58,979 nucleotides of DNA from Candidatus Bacteroides merdipullorum (GTDB lineage Bacteria; Bacteroidota; Bacteroidia; Bacteroidales; Bacteroidaceae): the NCBI GenBank assembly GCA_019116045.1, contig DXCK01000060.1, forward strand, positions 1-58,979, written 5' to 3'. The notes under the pieces are model-generated. The model did no database searches and was not told where the DNA came from. It saw only the letters and a list, made by a program, of their open reading frames with translations. Numbering within the stretch: position 1 is the first letter of the stretch; the number at the start of each line of letters is the position of its first letter. A program made the position numbers and the translations under genes. Shown piece after piece: positions 51,861 to 58,979 of the stretch.

Positions 51861-54371
51861 ATGAAAAGGACAAAACTCTTTACGGCTCTCATGGCCGTTG
51901 GCTTGTTGTGTCAAGCACAAGCACAAGACGACAACCTGTTTACGCCGGTTGTACAGACAGAACTACGGGCGCCTTCTGTGCCTCTGATCACTTCCGACCC
52001 TTATTTTTCCATTTGGTCGCCTTACGACAAACTTTATGAAGGTATTACGACGCACTGGACTGATGCCGAGTATCCGCTGGTGGGTGCTGTGCGTGTGGAT
52101 GGTACTGTTTACCGCTTTTTGGGCAAGGTGAACCTGGCAACGTTATTGCCAATGGCTGGCATGGAGGCCTGGGAAGGTAGCTATACGTTCCAACAACCCG
52201 AAGGGCAATGGACGGAGACGGACTATGACGATGCGGGCTGGAAACGCGGGAAAGGAGCTTTTGGAACGCGCGAGCAGCAGGCTGTCGGCACGGAATGGAC
52301 GACGGAGGACATCTGGGTACGTCGTGAGTTTACTCTCGACCAGGTGCCGCAGCAGGATGTGTGGTTGAAGTATTCGCACGACGATGTGTTCGAGCTTTAC
52401 TTGAATGGTGAAAAGCTGGTGGCCACGGACTACAGTTGGAACAACAACGTTCGTTTGGAGCTGAGCGAGCAGGCTGTCAAGAAGTTGCGCAAGGGGAAGA
52501 ATGTCATAGCCGCGCATTGTCACAATACGACGGGCGGAGCTTACGTGGACTTCGGCATCTTTGTTCCCGACAGTCAGACGGCGGCTTACGAAAGGACGGC
52601 CGAGCAGACGTCGGTCTGTGTGCTGCCTACTTCGTCTTACTACACCTTCAGGTGTGGTCCGGTAGAGCTGCGGGTGGTCTTCACGGCTCCTGCGCTGATG
52701 GATGACCTCGACCTGATGTCGACACCGATTAATTATGTGTCCTACGAAGCTCACTCGCTGGACAAGAAGCAGCATGATGTACAGTTGTATTTTGAAACGA
52801 CCCCGCAACTGACTATCAACGAGCCGGGGCAGCCGACCGAGGCTCGGACGTTGCGCCGGGGAGGTTTGGAGTATGTGACGGCAGGTTCCATCGATCAGCC
52901 CTACACGGAGCGTCGTGGTGACCAGGTTTGTATCGACTGGGGGTATCTTTACCTGACGGGTGCCGGGCGTCAGTCTGACGTTTGCCTGGGTGATTATAAC
53001 CGCACGAAGGCTGTGTTTGCTCGCGAAGGCCGTCTGCCACAGGGCGAGAGCAAGAGGGTAACGCGCCGTGCGCAGGACATGCCGGCCTTGGCTTATGCGG
53101 ACAACCTGGGCTGGGTGGACGCTGATGGGCGCAGTGGTTTCCTGATGTTGGGCTACGACGACGTGTATTCACTGGAGTATATGTTCCAACGACGCATGGC
53201 GTACTGGAAGCACGGGGGACGCGTCAGCATCTTCGACGCTTTCGAGCGTGCGCGTGACAACTACGCTTCTGTCATGCAGCGATGCCGCGACTGGGACCGT
53301 ATGATTATGGACGATGCCCGGCGGGCTGGCGGGCAGAAATATGCTGAAATCTGCGCTGCGGCCTATCGGCATGTCATAGCTGCCCACAAGTTGTTCGAGG
53401 ACGAGCAGGGCAATCTGCTTTTTTTCTCCAAAGAGAACAACAGCAATGGCTGTATCAACACGGTGGATTTGACGTATCCGTCTGCCCCGCTGTTCCTCTG
53501 TTACAATCCGGAGTTGCTGAAGGGGATGATGACGAGTATCTTCGAATACAGCGCCTCGGGCCGGTGGAACAAGCCTTTCCCAGCGCACGACCTGGGCACG
53601 TATCCCGTGGCCAACGGGCAGGTGTATGGCGGCGACATGCCGATTGAGGAAGGTGGGAACATGGTCATCCTGGCGGCAGCTATCGCGAAGATGGAGGGGA
53701 ATGCCGAGTATGCGAAGCGTTACTGGGACTTGTTGACCGTGTGGACTGACTACCTGGCCGAGAACGGGCAGGATCCTGCCAACCAGCTTTGCACCGACGA
53801 TTTCGCCGGACACTGGGCGCATAACGCTAACCTCTCCATAAAAGCCATCATGGGCGTGGCCGGATATGCCGAGATGGCTCGTATGCTGGGCATGGACGAG
53901 GTGGCTGAAACGTATGCCGAAAAAGCCCGCCAGATGGCCGTGAAGTGGGAGCAGGACGCGCGTGACGGCGACCACTATCGCCTGGCGTTCGATCGACCGG
54001 GTACGTGGAGCCAGAAGTATAACATCGTGTGGGACAAGATGTGGGGACTGAACATCTTCCCGAACAACGTCATCGAGAAGGAGCTTGCCTATTACCTGAC
54101 CCGGCAGAATCCTTACGGATTGCCGTTGGATAGCCGCAAGGAGTACACGAAGTCCGACTGGATTATGTGGACAGCGGCCATGAGCAGCGACCTGGAGATG
54201 TTCCAGAAGTTCATCGACCCCTTATATAAATATGTCAACGAGACTACTTCGCGCGTGCCCATCAGCGACTGGCATCACACGGACAGCGGCCAGTGGGTCA
54301 GCTTCCGTGCCCGTTCCGTCATAGGTGGTTACTGGATGCAGGTGCTGATGCAGAAGATGCAGGAACGCTGA
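51861..54371 (+). CDS. Glutaminase-A-like DUF4964/DUF4965 secreted protein
   Basis: 836 residues from the ATG at 51861 (MKRTKLFTALMAVGLLCQAQ). The frame opens at 51813, but only this start gives a signal peptide. An N-terminal segment (TELRAPSVPLITSDPYFSIW) is typical of DUF4964. An inserted GH2-like sugar-binding beta domain (about 100-240: TEDIWVRREFTLDQVP, DDVFELYLNGEKLVATDYSW) is next. DUF5127-like and DUF4965/DUF1793-like parts follow (NSNGCINTVDLTYPSAPLFL, PFPAHDLGTYPVANGQVYGG, EEGGNMVILAAAIA, FAGHWAHNANLSIKAIMGVA). Fungal relatives are called glutaminase A. In Bacteroides it is usually found in carbohydrate loci and substrate is uncertain. It is divergent from GH127-GH76-GH92. Confidence 0.85.
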   Translation: MKRTKLFTALMAVGLLCQAQAQDDNLFTPVVQTELRAPSVPLITSDPYFSIWSPYDKLYEGITTHWTDAEYPLVGAVRVDGTVYRFLGKVNLATLLPMAGMEAWEGSYTFQQPEGQWTETDYDDAGWKRGKGAFGTREQQAVGTEWTTEDIWVRREFTLDQVPQQDVWLKYSHDDVFELYLNGEKLVATDYSWNNNVRLELSEQAVKKLRKGKNVIAAHCHNTTGGAYVDFGIFVPDSQTAAYERTAEQTSVCVLPTSSYYTFRCGPVELRVVFTAPALMDDLDLMSTPINYVSYEAHSLDKKQHDVQLYFETTPQLTINEPGQPTEARTLRRGGLEYVTAGSIDQPYTERRGDQVCIDWGYLYLTGAGRQSDVCLGDYNRTKAVFAREGRLPQGESKRVTRRAQDMPALAYADNLGWVDADGRSGFLMLGYDDVYSLEYMFQRRMAYWKHGGRVSIFDAFERARDNYASVMQRCRDWDRMIMDDARRAGGQKYAEICAAAYRHVIAAHKLFEDEQGNLLFFSKENNSNGCINTVDLTYPSAPLFLCYNPELLKGMMTSIFEYSASGRWNKPFPAHDLGTYPVANGQVYGGDMPIEEGGNMVILAAAIAKMEGNAEYAKRYWDLLTVWTDYLAENGQDPANQLCTDDFAGHWAHNANLSIKAIMGVAGYAEMARMLGMDEVAETYAEKARQMAVKWEQDARDGDHYRLAFDRPGTWSQKYNIVWDKMWGLNIFPNNVIEKELAYYLTRQNPYGLPLDSRKEYTKSDWIMWTAAMSSDLEMFQKFIDPLYKYVNETTSRVPISDWHHTDSGQWVSFRARSVIGGYWMQVLMQKMQER

Positions 54372-54430
54372 CCTGTGTGGCGGGTGCCTGCCTGGCCGTC
54401 CGGTGGGTATCTTCCGTGTTTCCGGCGGAC

Positions 54431-54723
54431 ATCACGCGTGTTACAGTTGTGTATCACGCTTGGTGTCCGCCGGTATCATGCTTGTTGTCTGCCTGTATCA
54501 CCCGTGTTGCCTGTCGGTATTTCCCGTGTTGTCTGTCAGTATCACGCGTGTTACCCGTCTGTATCACGCGTGCTACTGATTTGTATCACGCGTGATGCCT
54601 GTCTGACATCACGCGTGTTAACACTTCGACATCACACCTATTAACAAACCAAAACACGCGTGATGTCAGAACCCTTTCACGCGTGATGTCAGAAGGCTCC
54701 AGGCGTGATGTCAGAAGCACCCC
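54431..54723. repeat. Array of about 13 palindrome-cored 22/23-bp repeats
   Basis: Units start at 54431, 54453, 54475, 54497, 54519, 54541, 54563, 54585 (period exactly 22), then 54608, 54631, 54654 (period 23), 54677 and 54701. The best units share ATCACGCGTGTTAC with palindromic core CACGCGTG. The right end is inverted: CTGACATCACGCGTG at 54603-54617 recurs as CACGCGTGATGTCAG at 54655-54669 and 54678-54692. The array fills most of the 465-bp gap before recR, whose promoter lies beyond its right end. No spacers or protein-coding potential are seen. Confidence 0.9.
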
Positions 54724-54803
54724 TGCCGCTGCCCCTTTTTACACCACTTGGACTTTCCGCCGCCCGAAGGGCAGGAGTGTAGCCGAATCTCATTTTTTTC
54801 CAC

Positions 54804-54811
54804 TATCTTTG
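54804..54811 (+). promoter_or_regulatory. Candidate -7 box of recR
   Basis: The plus strand reads TATCTTTG, 25 nt before the ATG at 54837. No TTTG is found at the expected -33 position; the 22-bp repeat array ends 80 bp upstream. Confidence 0.5.
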
Positions 54812-54836
54812 TCCCGCGAAAACGAATAGACAGAAG

Positions 54837-55454
54837 ATGAACGAACAATTCCCATCCGTACTGCTCGAACGAGCCGTCTCCGAGTTTGCCAAGCTGCCCG
54901 GCATCGGCCGTAAGACCGCCATGCGCCTGGTGCTCCACCTGCTCCGCCAGGACCTCGGTGCGGTAGAAGCCTTTGCCGGCGCCGTCACCACGCTGAAACG
55001 CGAGGCCAAGTTCTGCAAAGTGTGCCACAACATCTCGGACACCGAGACCTGCCGCATCTGTGCCGACCCCCGGCGCGACGCCTCTACCGTGTGCGTAGTC
55101 GAGAATATCCGCGACGTCATGGCCGTCGAAGCCACCCAGCAGTACCACGGTCTCTACCACGTTTTGGGCGGAGTCATTTCGCCCATCGACGGCATCGGCC
55201 CCGGCGACTTGCAGATAGAAAGCCTCGTGCAGCGCGTCAATTCCGGAGGCGTCTCCGAAGTCATTCTGGCCTTGAGCACGACGATGGAAGGCGACTCGAC
55301 CAACTTCTACATCTACCGCAAACTGGCACCCACCGGCGTACGCCTCTCGGTCATCGCACGCGGCATCGCCGTGGGCGACGAACTGGAATATGCCGACGAA
55401 GTGACGCTGGGACGCAGCATTGTCAACCGAACTCCCTTCCAAGGCAACCTCTGA
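54837..55454 (+). CDS. recR: Recombination mediator protein RecR
   Basis: 205 residues, usual length for RecR. N-terminal helix-hairpin-helix ([20 protein letters not shown]), a Cys4 zinc finger (C60, C63, C72, C75 in [17 protein letters not shown]), a Toprim domain (about 80-175, [39 protein letters not shown]) and a Walker-B-like end ([31 protein letters not shown]). With RecO and RecF it loads RecA at gaps. It leads a unit with a small membrane protein and a GNAT enzyme and has an unusual 22-bp repeat array upstream. Confidence 0.98.
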   Translation: MNEQFPSVLLERAVSEFAKLPGIGRKTAMRLVLHLLRQDLGAVEAFAGAVTTLKREAKFCKVCHNISDTETCRICADPRRDASTVCVVENIRDVMAVEATQQYHGLYHVLGGVISPIDGIGPGDLQIESLVQRVNSGGVSEVILALSTTMEGDSTNFYIYRKLAPTGVRLSVIARGIAVGDELEYADEVTLGRSIVNRTPFQGNL

Positions 55455-55502
55455 GAACACGCGACATCCCCATCATCATCACCCGATAAAAACATTCCTA
55501 TC

Positions 55503-55958
55503 ATGCAAGAACAAATCCGTAAGACCGTCATCTACCTCAAGACCCTCCACCTGCTCTGCTGGCTGCTTCCCCTCCTTGCTGGTATCTGGGCCGAAGCCGG
55601 CGCACCGTGGACCGGCCTGCTGGCTGCCGACACACGCCTGGAATACATCGTCGAAACCGCTCTCATCCTGCTCACCATCGCCTGTGTGCCCCTCGCCTTG
55701 AAGCTCTTTGCCTGGGTGATGGTCAGGCAGATAGACACCGCCGACTTCCGTCGCGCCCTCCGTCTCTATGCCCGCTGGAACACCGTCCGCGCCCTTCTTC
55801 TCCTCCTCCCCGCCCTGGGAGGCTTTGTGGCTTACGGCCTGATGCTCAGCAGCACCTGCCTGCTTTGCGGGCTGATAGCCCTCGTGGCCATGCTCTTCTG
55901 TGTTCCCGGCACGCAACGCCTGCAACGCGAGTTGCACATCGATCCCTCCGACGAATGA
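55503..55958 (+). CDS. Small four-helix membrane protein, function unknown
   Basis: 151 residues with four hydrophobic segments: LHLLCWLLPLLAGIWAEAG, YIVETALILLTIACVPLALK, TVRALLLLLPALGGFVAYGL and CLLCGLIALVAMLFCVPG. The rest is short and charged (LRLYARWNTVR), and the end HIDPSDE is cytoplasmic in style. I do not recognise a family with certainty. It starts 48 bp after recR and overlaps the GNAT gene by ATGA, so it belongs to the recR unit. Confidence 0.75.
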   Translation: MQEQIRKTVIYLKTLHLLCWLLPLLAGIWAEAGAPWTGLLAADTRLEYIVETALILLTIACVPLALKLFAWVMVRQIDTADFRRALRLYARWNTVRALLLLLPALGGFVAYGLMLSSTCLLCGLIALVAMLFCVPGTQRLQRELHIDPSDE

Positions 55959-56521
55959 GCGCCCCCGTCACCTTCCTTTCCGGCGCCGATGTCCACCTCC
56001 GCGCCCTCGAACCCGAAGACCTCGACTTCATCTACCGGATGGAGAACGACCCCTCGCACTGGGCAATGACCGACTTCACCGTGCCTTATTCCCGCTATGC
56101 CCTCCGGCGTTACCTGGCCGACTCGCGCAACGACCTGTTTGCCGACCGTCAACTGCGCCTGGTCATCGTGCAGCAATCCACCGGCTCCTCCGTCGGTCTT
56201 ATTGACCTGTTCAACTACGAACCCATGCATGCCCGGGCTGAAGTCGGCCTGCTGGTCCACGAAGACTACCGGGGGCTGGGCTATGCCACGCAAGCACTGC
56301 GCTTGCTGTGCGACTACGCCTTCCGTTTCCTCTCCCTGCACCAACTGGCTGCCTATGTCTCTTCAGACAACCTGCCCAGCCTCCACGTGTTTCATGCCTG
56401 CGGCTTTTCCGAGTGCGGGCTCTTGCGCCAATGGTGGCGTGTAGGCGGGGCATACTGCGACGTGTTGCTGCTGCAGTGCCTGAATGACTCCCGGCCAACA
56501 AGCACGACGCCCGCCCCGTAA
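55955..56521 (+). CDS. GNAT-family N-acetyltransferase (RimJ/RimL-like)
   Basis: 188 residues from the ATG at 55955, which overlaps the preceding stop (ATGA). The open frame reaches back to 55607, but that part overlaps the membrane protein gene. GNAT features: VHLRALEPEDLDFIYRMEND (strand 1, helix 1), LRLVIVQQSTGSSVGLIDLF, AEVGLLVHEDYRGLGYATQA (acetyl-CoA loop) and LAAYVSSDNLPSLHVFHACG. The RimJ/RimL-like subgroup modifies protein N-termini, Lys or small molecules. Substrate is unknown. Confidence 0.88.
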   Translation: MSAPVTFLSGADVHLRALEPEDLDFIYRMENDPSHWAMTDFTVPYSRYALRRYLADSRNDLFADRQLRLVIVQQSTGSSVGLIDLFNYEPMHARAEVGLLVHEDYRGLGYATQALRLLCDYAFRFLSLHQLAAYVSSDNLPSLHVFHACGFSECGLLRQWWRVGGAYCDVLLLQCLNDSRPTSTTPAP

Positions 56522-56586
56522 AGGGCAGGCGCCGTCATACACACAATAAGCTGAGTGATATAGAATCTGCAAATAGACCGTGCTTC

Positions 56587-58848
56587 TCAGCGCGGCATTT
56601 CGTCGTTGTCTTCAGCCTGGAACTTGCGGCTTACCTTCAGCAAGTTGGTGGTGTAAGTCACCACGTTCTGGGCTTCCTGAATCATGGTCAGGTAGACCAT
56701 GCTCACCTTGATGCTTCCGCTTTGGCTTTGGATGCGTTGCAGTTCGCCGCGTTTCAGGTGCGAAAGTTGCCCGTTCAGGTCGTTGGCTTTGCGTATGATG
56801 TCGTTCAGGTTGTTGTAGTCATTATCGCTGACGGCCTGTTTGCTGGTCTGCAGCAGGTTGGTGATGTCCTCGCTCACGTCGCCGAACTCACCTTTCTGTA
56901 TGGCATCCAGTGGCTTGAAGTTGTTGTCGATGTGTTCCAGGCAGGGCTCGCACAGGCGTCCGATGCTGTAGACCAGTTCGCTGGCGAAGTCGTTGCCTTG
57001 GAAGTAGTAGAGTCCTTTGTCCAGCACGGTGTTGTTGTCCAGGCGCGACATGGCCAGGGTGCCGGTGCGCTTCATCTGCTTGACAAGCTGCTTCTCGAAC
57101 TTCACCGAGCCCATGGAGCGGCGCAGGCCGCGCAGGTTCTCGTGCAGGAAGGAGGTGACGGTGCGTTCGAAGTTCTCTTCGGTGAAGGCCAGCACCTTGC
57201 TCAGTTCTTCGCGGGTGTGTTGGCGCAGCAGGCGGAGCACTTCGTCGTTGTTCTCGCTCTGCATGATTTGCCGGACGGTGTCCTGCGTCTGTTCTTTCTG
57301 CTTGCGCTTCTTGTACATCACTTGGCTGTGGATGAGCGAGTAGATGGCGATGGCGATGAGGATGATGATGGCCACGGCGCTTCCGTAGTGGATGAACAGG
57401 GTGACGAAGAAGCAGATGGTGAAGGCGGCGCCGGCCGTGATGAACCAGCCGCCGATGACGCTCAGTACGCCGGTGATGCGGTAGACGGCCGAGTCACGTC
57501 CCCAGGCGCGGTCGGCCAGAGAGGTACCCATGGAGACCATGAACGTGACGTAGGTGGTGGACAGGGGGAGTTTGAGCGAGGTGCCCAGGGCGATGAGCAG
57601 GGAGGAGAGCACGAGGTTGACCGAGGCGCGCACGAGGTCGAAGGCGGCGCCGTCTTCCAGTGTCAGTTCTTCCTTGCGGAAGCGTGTGTCCAGCCACGCT
57701 TTGGTGCGTTCGGGGGTGATTTTGCTGATGCCGTTGGCCAGGTTCATGCTGTAACGCACCAGGCGGCGGGCGATGGGGGTGGAGCCGAAGCCTTCTTCAC
57801 CCTCGTCCTGGCGGGCCAGGGAGACTTCGGTCTGGATGACGTGGTGTGCCTTCTTCGACGTCCACAGGGCGTAGACCATGACGCAGCCGGCGGCCACGAG
57901 GAAGTACCACGGCGTCTTGGCCGAGCCGAGCAGCGAGCCCATCAGCCAGCCGTCGGTGCCGGCGGCCTGTCCGTTGGCCATGTAGTCGGTGTAGGCGTCA
58001 TAGCCGGCCAGGGGCACACCGATGAAGTTCACCAGGTCGTTGCCGGCGAAGGCCAGGGCCAGGGCGAAGGTACCCATCATCACGACGATTTTGAAGACAT
58101 TCACTCGGCACCAGTGCAGTATCTGCATCAGGATGGTGAAGAACACGAACAGCCCGACCATGATGAGCAGCGAGTGCTGGTGTATCCAGTCGTTCACCTC
58201 GGCCGTCATGAACGAGCTGTCCTTCAGGCCCTTGATAAGCATGAAGTAGATGATGCTCGTGGCTGCCACGCCGCCGAAGAGGGCGATGCTGTACTTCAGG
58301 TGCTTCTTGTAGTTGTAGGTGAAGATGACGCGTGCGATGTACTGCACCAGCATACCGAAGAAGAAGGCGATGGCCACGGAGACGAAGATGGCCATGATGA
58401 CTTGCAGGGCCTTGTCGGTGTTGATGAGCTGGCCCATGCTGTACTCGTCGCTGCCCAGGGTCTTGACCAAGGCCAGGGCGAACGTACCGCCCAGCAGCTC
58501 GAAGACCATCGACACGGTGGTCGACGTGGGCAGGCCCATGGTGTTGAACACGTCCAGCAGTACCACGTCGGTCAGCATCACGGCCAGAAGGATGCACATT
58601 AACTCGTCGAAGTAGAAGAACTGCGGCTGGTAGATGCCGTGGCGCGCGATGTCCATCATGCCGTTACTCAGCGAGGCGCCTATGAAGACGCCTATGCTGG
58701 CCAGCACGAGCATGGTTCGGAACGATGCCGCCTTGGAGCCGACGGACGAGTTGAGGAAGTTCACAGCATCGTTGGCTACGCCCACCAGCAGGTCGAACAC
58801 GGCCAGCACGGCGAGGAACAGCACGATGCACAAATACATTGTTTCCAT
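56587..58848 (-). CDS. PiT-family inorganic phosphate transporter with PhoU-like C-terminus
   Basis: 753 residues. The two PiT signatures are present: GVANDAVNFLNSSVG near residues 23-37 and FAGNDLVNFIGVPL near 267-280. GLPTSTTVSMVFELLGG and LPLSTTYVTFMVSMGTSLADR are the paired inner repeats. About ten to twelve helices run to about 515. The last 230 residues are cytoplasmic and helical, PhoU/DUF47-like (LAFTEENFERTVTSFLHENL, ASELVYSIGRLCEPCLEHID, VSMVYLTMIQEAQNVVTYTT). Such fusions are usual in Bacteroidota. It imports phosphate, probably ion-coupled. It is convergent with the GNAT gene and not linked to the rest of the window. Confidence 0.95.
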   Translation of the reverse strand: METMYLCIVLFLAVLAVFDLLVGVANDAVNFLNSSVGSKAASFRTMLVLASIGVFIGASLSNGMMDIARHGIYQPQFFYFDELMCILLAVMLTDVVLLDVFNTMGLPTSTTVSMVFELLGGTFALALVKTLGSDEYSMGQLINTDKALQVIMAIFVSVAIAFFFGMLVQYIARVIFTYNYKKHLKYSIALFGGVAATSIIYFMLIKGLKDSSFMTAEVNDWIHQHSLLIMVGLFVFFTILMQILHWCRVNVFKIVVMMGTFALALAFAGNDLVNFIGVPLAGYDAYTDYMANGQAAGTDGWLMGSLLGSAKTPWYFLVAAGCVMVYALWTSKKAHHVIQTEVSLARQDEGEEGFGSTPIARRLVRYSMNLANGISKITPERTKAWLDTRFRKEELTLEDGAAFDLVRASVNLVLSSLLIALGTSLKLPLSTTYVTFMVSMGTSLADRAWGRDSAVYRITGVLSVIGGWFITAGAAFTICFFVTLFIHYGSAVAIIILIAIAIYSLIHSQVMYKKRKQKEQTQDTVRQIMQSENNDEVLRLLRQHTREELSKVLAFTEENFERTVTSFLHENLRGLRRSMGSVKFEKQLVKQMKRTGTLAMSRLDNNTVLDKGLYYFQGNDFASELVYSIGRLCEPCLEHIDNNFKPLDAIQKGEFGDVSEDITNLLQTSKQAVSDNDYNNLNDIIRKANDLNGQLSHLKRGELQRIQSQSGSIKVSMVYLTMIQEAQNVVTYTTNLLKVSRKFQAEDNDEMPR

Positions 58849-58908
58849 ACGTAATATAAATAATGTGTGATTCTATGTGTCTCAGCTTTTCGCTTGCAAA
58901 GGTCGGGA

Positions 58909-58952
58909 ACGCGTGTTACACTCTCTTGTCATACGTGTTACAAACATGTTAC
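58909..58952. repeat. Short relative of the 22-bp repeat upstream of the PiT gene
   Basis: ACGCGTGTTAC at 58909-58919 is followed exactly 22 bp later by ATACGTGTTAC (58931-58941), and 11 bp later by AAACATGTTAC (58942-58952). The first unit matches the core of the array at 54431-54723. The window ends soon after, so the full extent is unknown. Confidence 0.6.
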
Positions 58953-58979
58953 AAAGCATCCTCCACCCCCGTACCCGCC

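Noticed and set aside
54293..54644. Two short frames with repeated YHACCLPVS-like peptides
   Set aside because: They are read-through of the 22-bp repeat; the period is not a multiple of three, so the periodic peptide is a by-product.
54431..54723. CRISPR array
   Set aside because: Repeats directly abut at 22/23 bp without unique spacers, and no cas gene is present.
56722..58602. Plus-strand frame of 626 residues opposite the PiT gene
   Set aside because: Low-complexity translation rich in Gly, Val, His, Asp and Gln, a shadow of the transporter gene.

Overview
The window looks like chromosomal DNA of a gut Bacteroidales, most likely a Bacteroides-type species. The support is a SusC/SusD pair with an STN-bearing SusC, a FecR anti-sigma/ECF sigma pair, many GH92 enzymes, lipoproteins with acidic residues just after the lipobox Cys, Mfa-like fimbrillins, BACON and BspA-type LRR domains, and promoters of the form TTTG-N19-TAnnTTTG. 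I saw no rRNA, tRNA, CRISPR array or insertion sequence.

Region A (1-1776): a truncated acidic hypothetical protein, then a divergent HxlR regulator / NAD(P)-binding reductase pair. A long palindromic intergenic element follows at 1824-1988.

Region B (2006-24150) is the main system, a polysaccharide utilisation locus that by gene content should target high-mannose N-glycans. The right arm (+) encodes an ECF sigma factor, SusC, SusD, two SGBP-like lipoproteins (one a GH18 fold without catalytic residues), a GH18 endo-beta-N-acetylglucosaminidase and a BACON lipoprotein. The left arm (-) encodes GH92, FecR, GH92, GH92, an MFS transporter and a cytoplasmic GH130 phosphorylase. Inferred flow: GH18 releases the glycan at the surface, SusCD imports it, three GH92 enzymes trim mannose in the periplasm, MFS imports the remaining Man-GlcNAc-type disaccharide, and GH130 phosphorolyses it. 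The 9-mer TAAGTGTTT lies 50-100 bp upstream of four transcription units here (sigma, SusC, GH92, FecR operon), so it is a candidate promoter element of the locus's own ECF sigma. Phased 11-bp repeats and three 91-bp repeats sit around the sigma gene.

Region C (24151-34266): terminator and palindromes, a two-gene unit (DUF6340-type lipoprotein and HU-like/DUF4469 protein), secA, an alkaline-phosphatase-fold protein that has lost most catalytic residues, a DUF4105 membrane protein, and a small regulator-like protein overlapping a membrane-anchored Ser/Thr kinase.

Region D (34241-45552): surface and adhesion genes on the minus strand. They include a BspA-like LRR lipoprotein, a putative outer-membrane protein, a WG-repeat lipoprotein and three fimbrillin-like lipoproteins, one fused to LRR, BACON and an M64-type metallopeptidase. 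An acyltransferase-3 membrane protein follows.

Region E (45742-54371): a second carbohydrate cluster without SusCD (GH127-family, GH76, GH92 on minus; a DUF4964/DUF4965 glutaminase-A-like protein on plus).

Region F (54372-58979): a roughly 290-bp array of 22/23-bp palindromic repeats, recR, a small membrane protein, a GNAT acetyltransferase, and a PiT phosphate transporter with a PhoU-like tail. A short relative of the 22-bp repeat lies at the window's right end.

Several genes (susD, the GH18 gene, the M64 fusion) have AT-richer internal segments between GC-richer flanks, suggesting local recombination in substrate- or host-facing domains.
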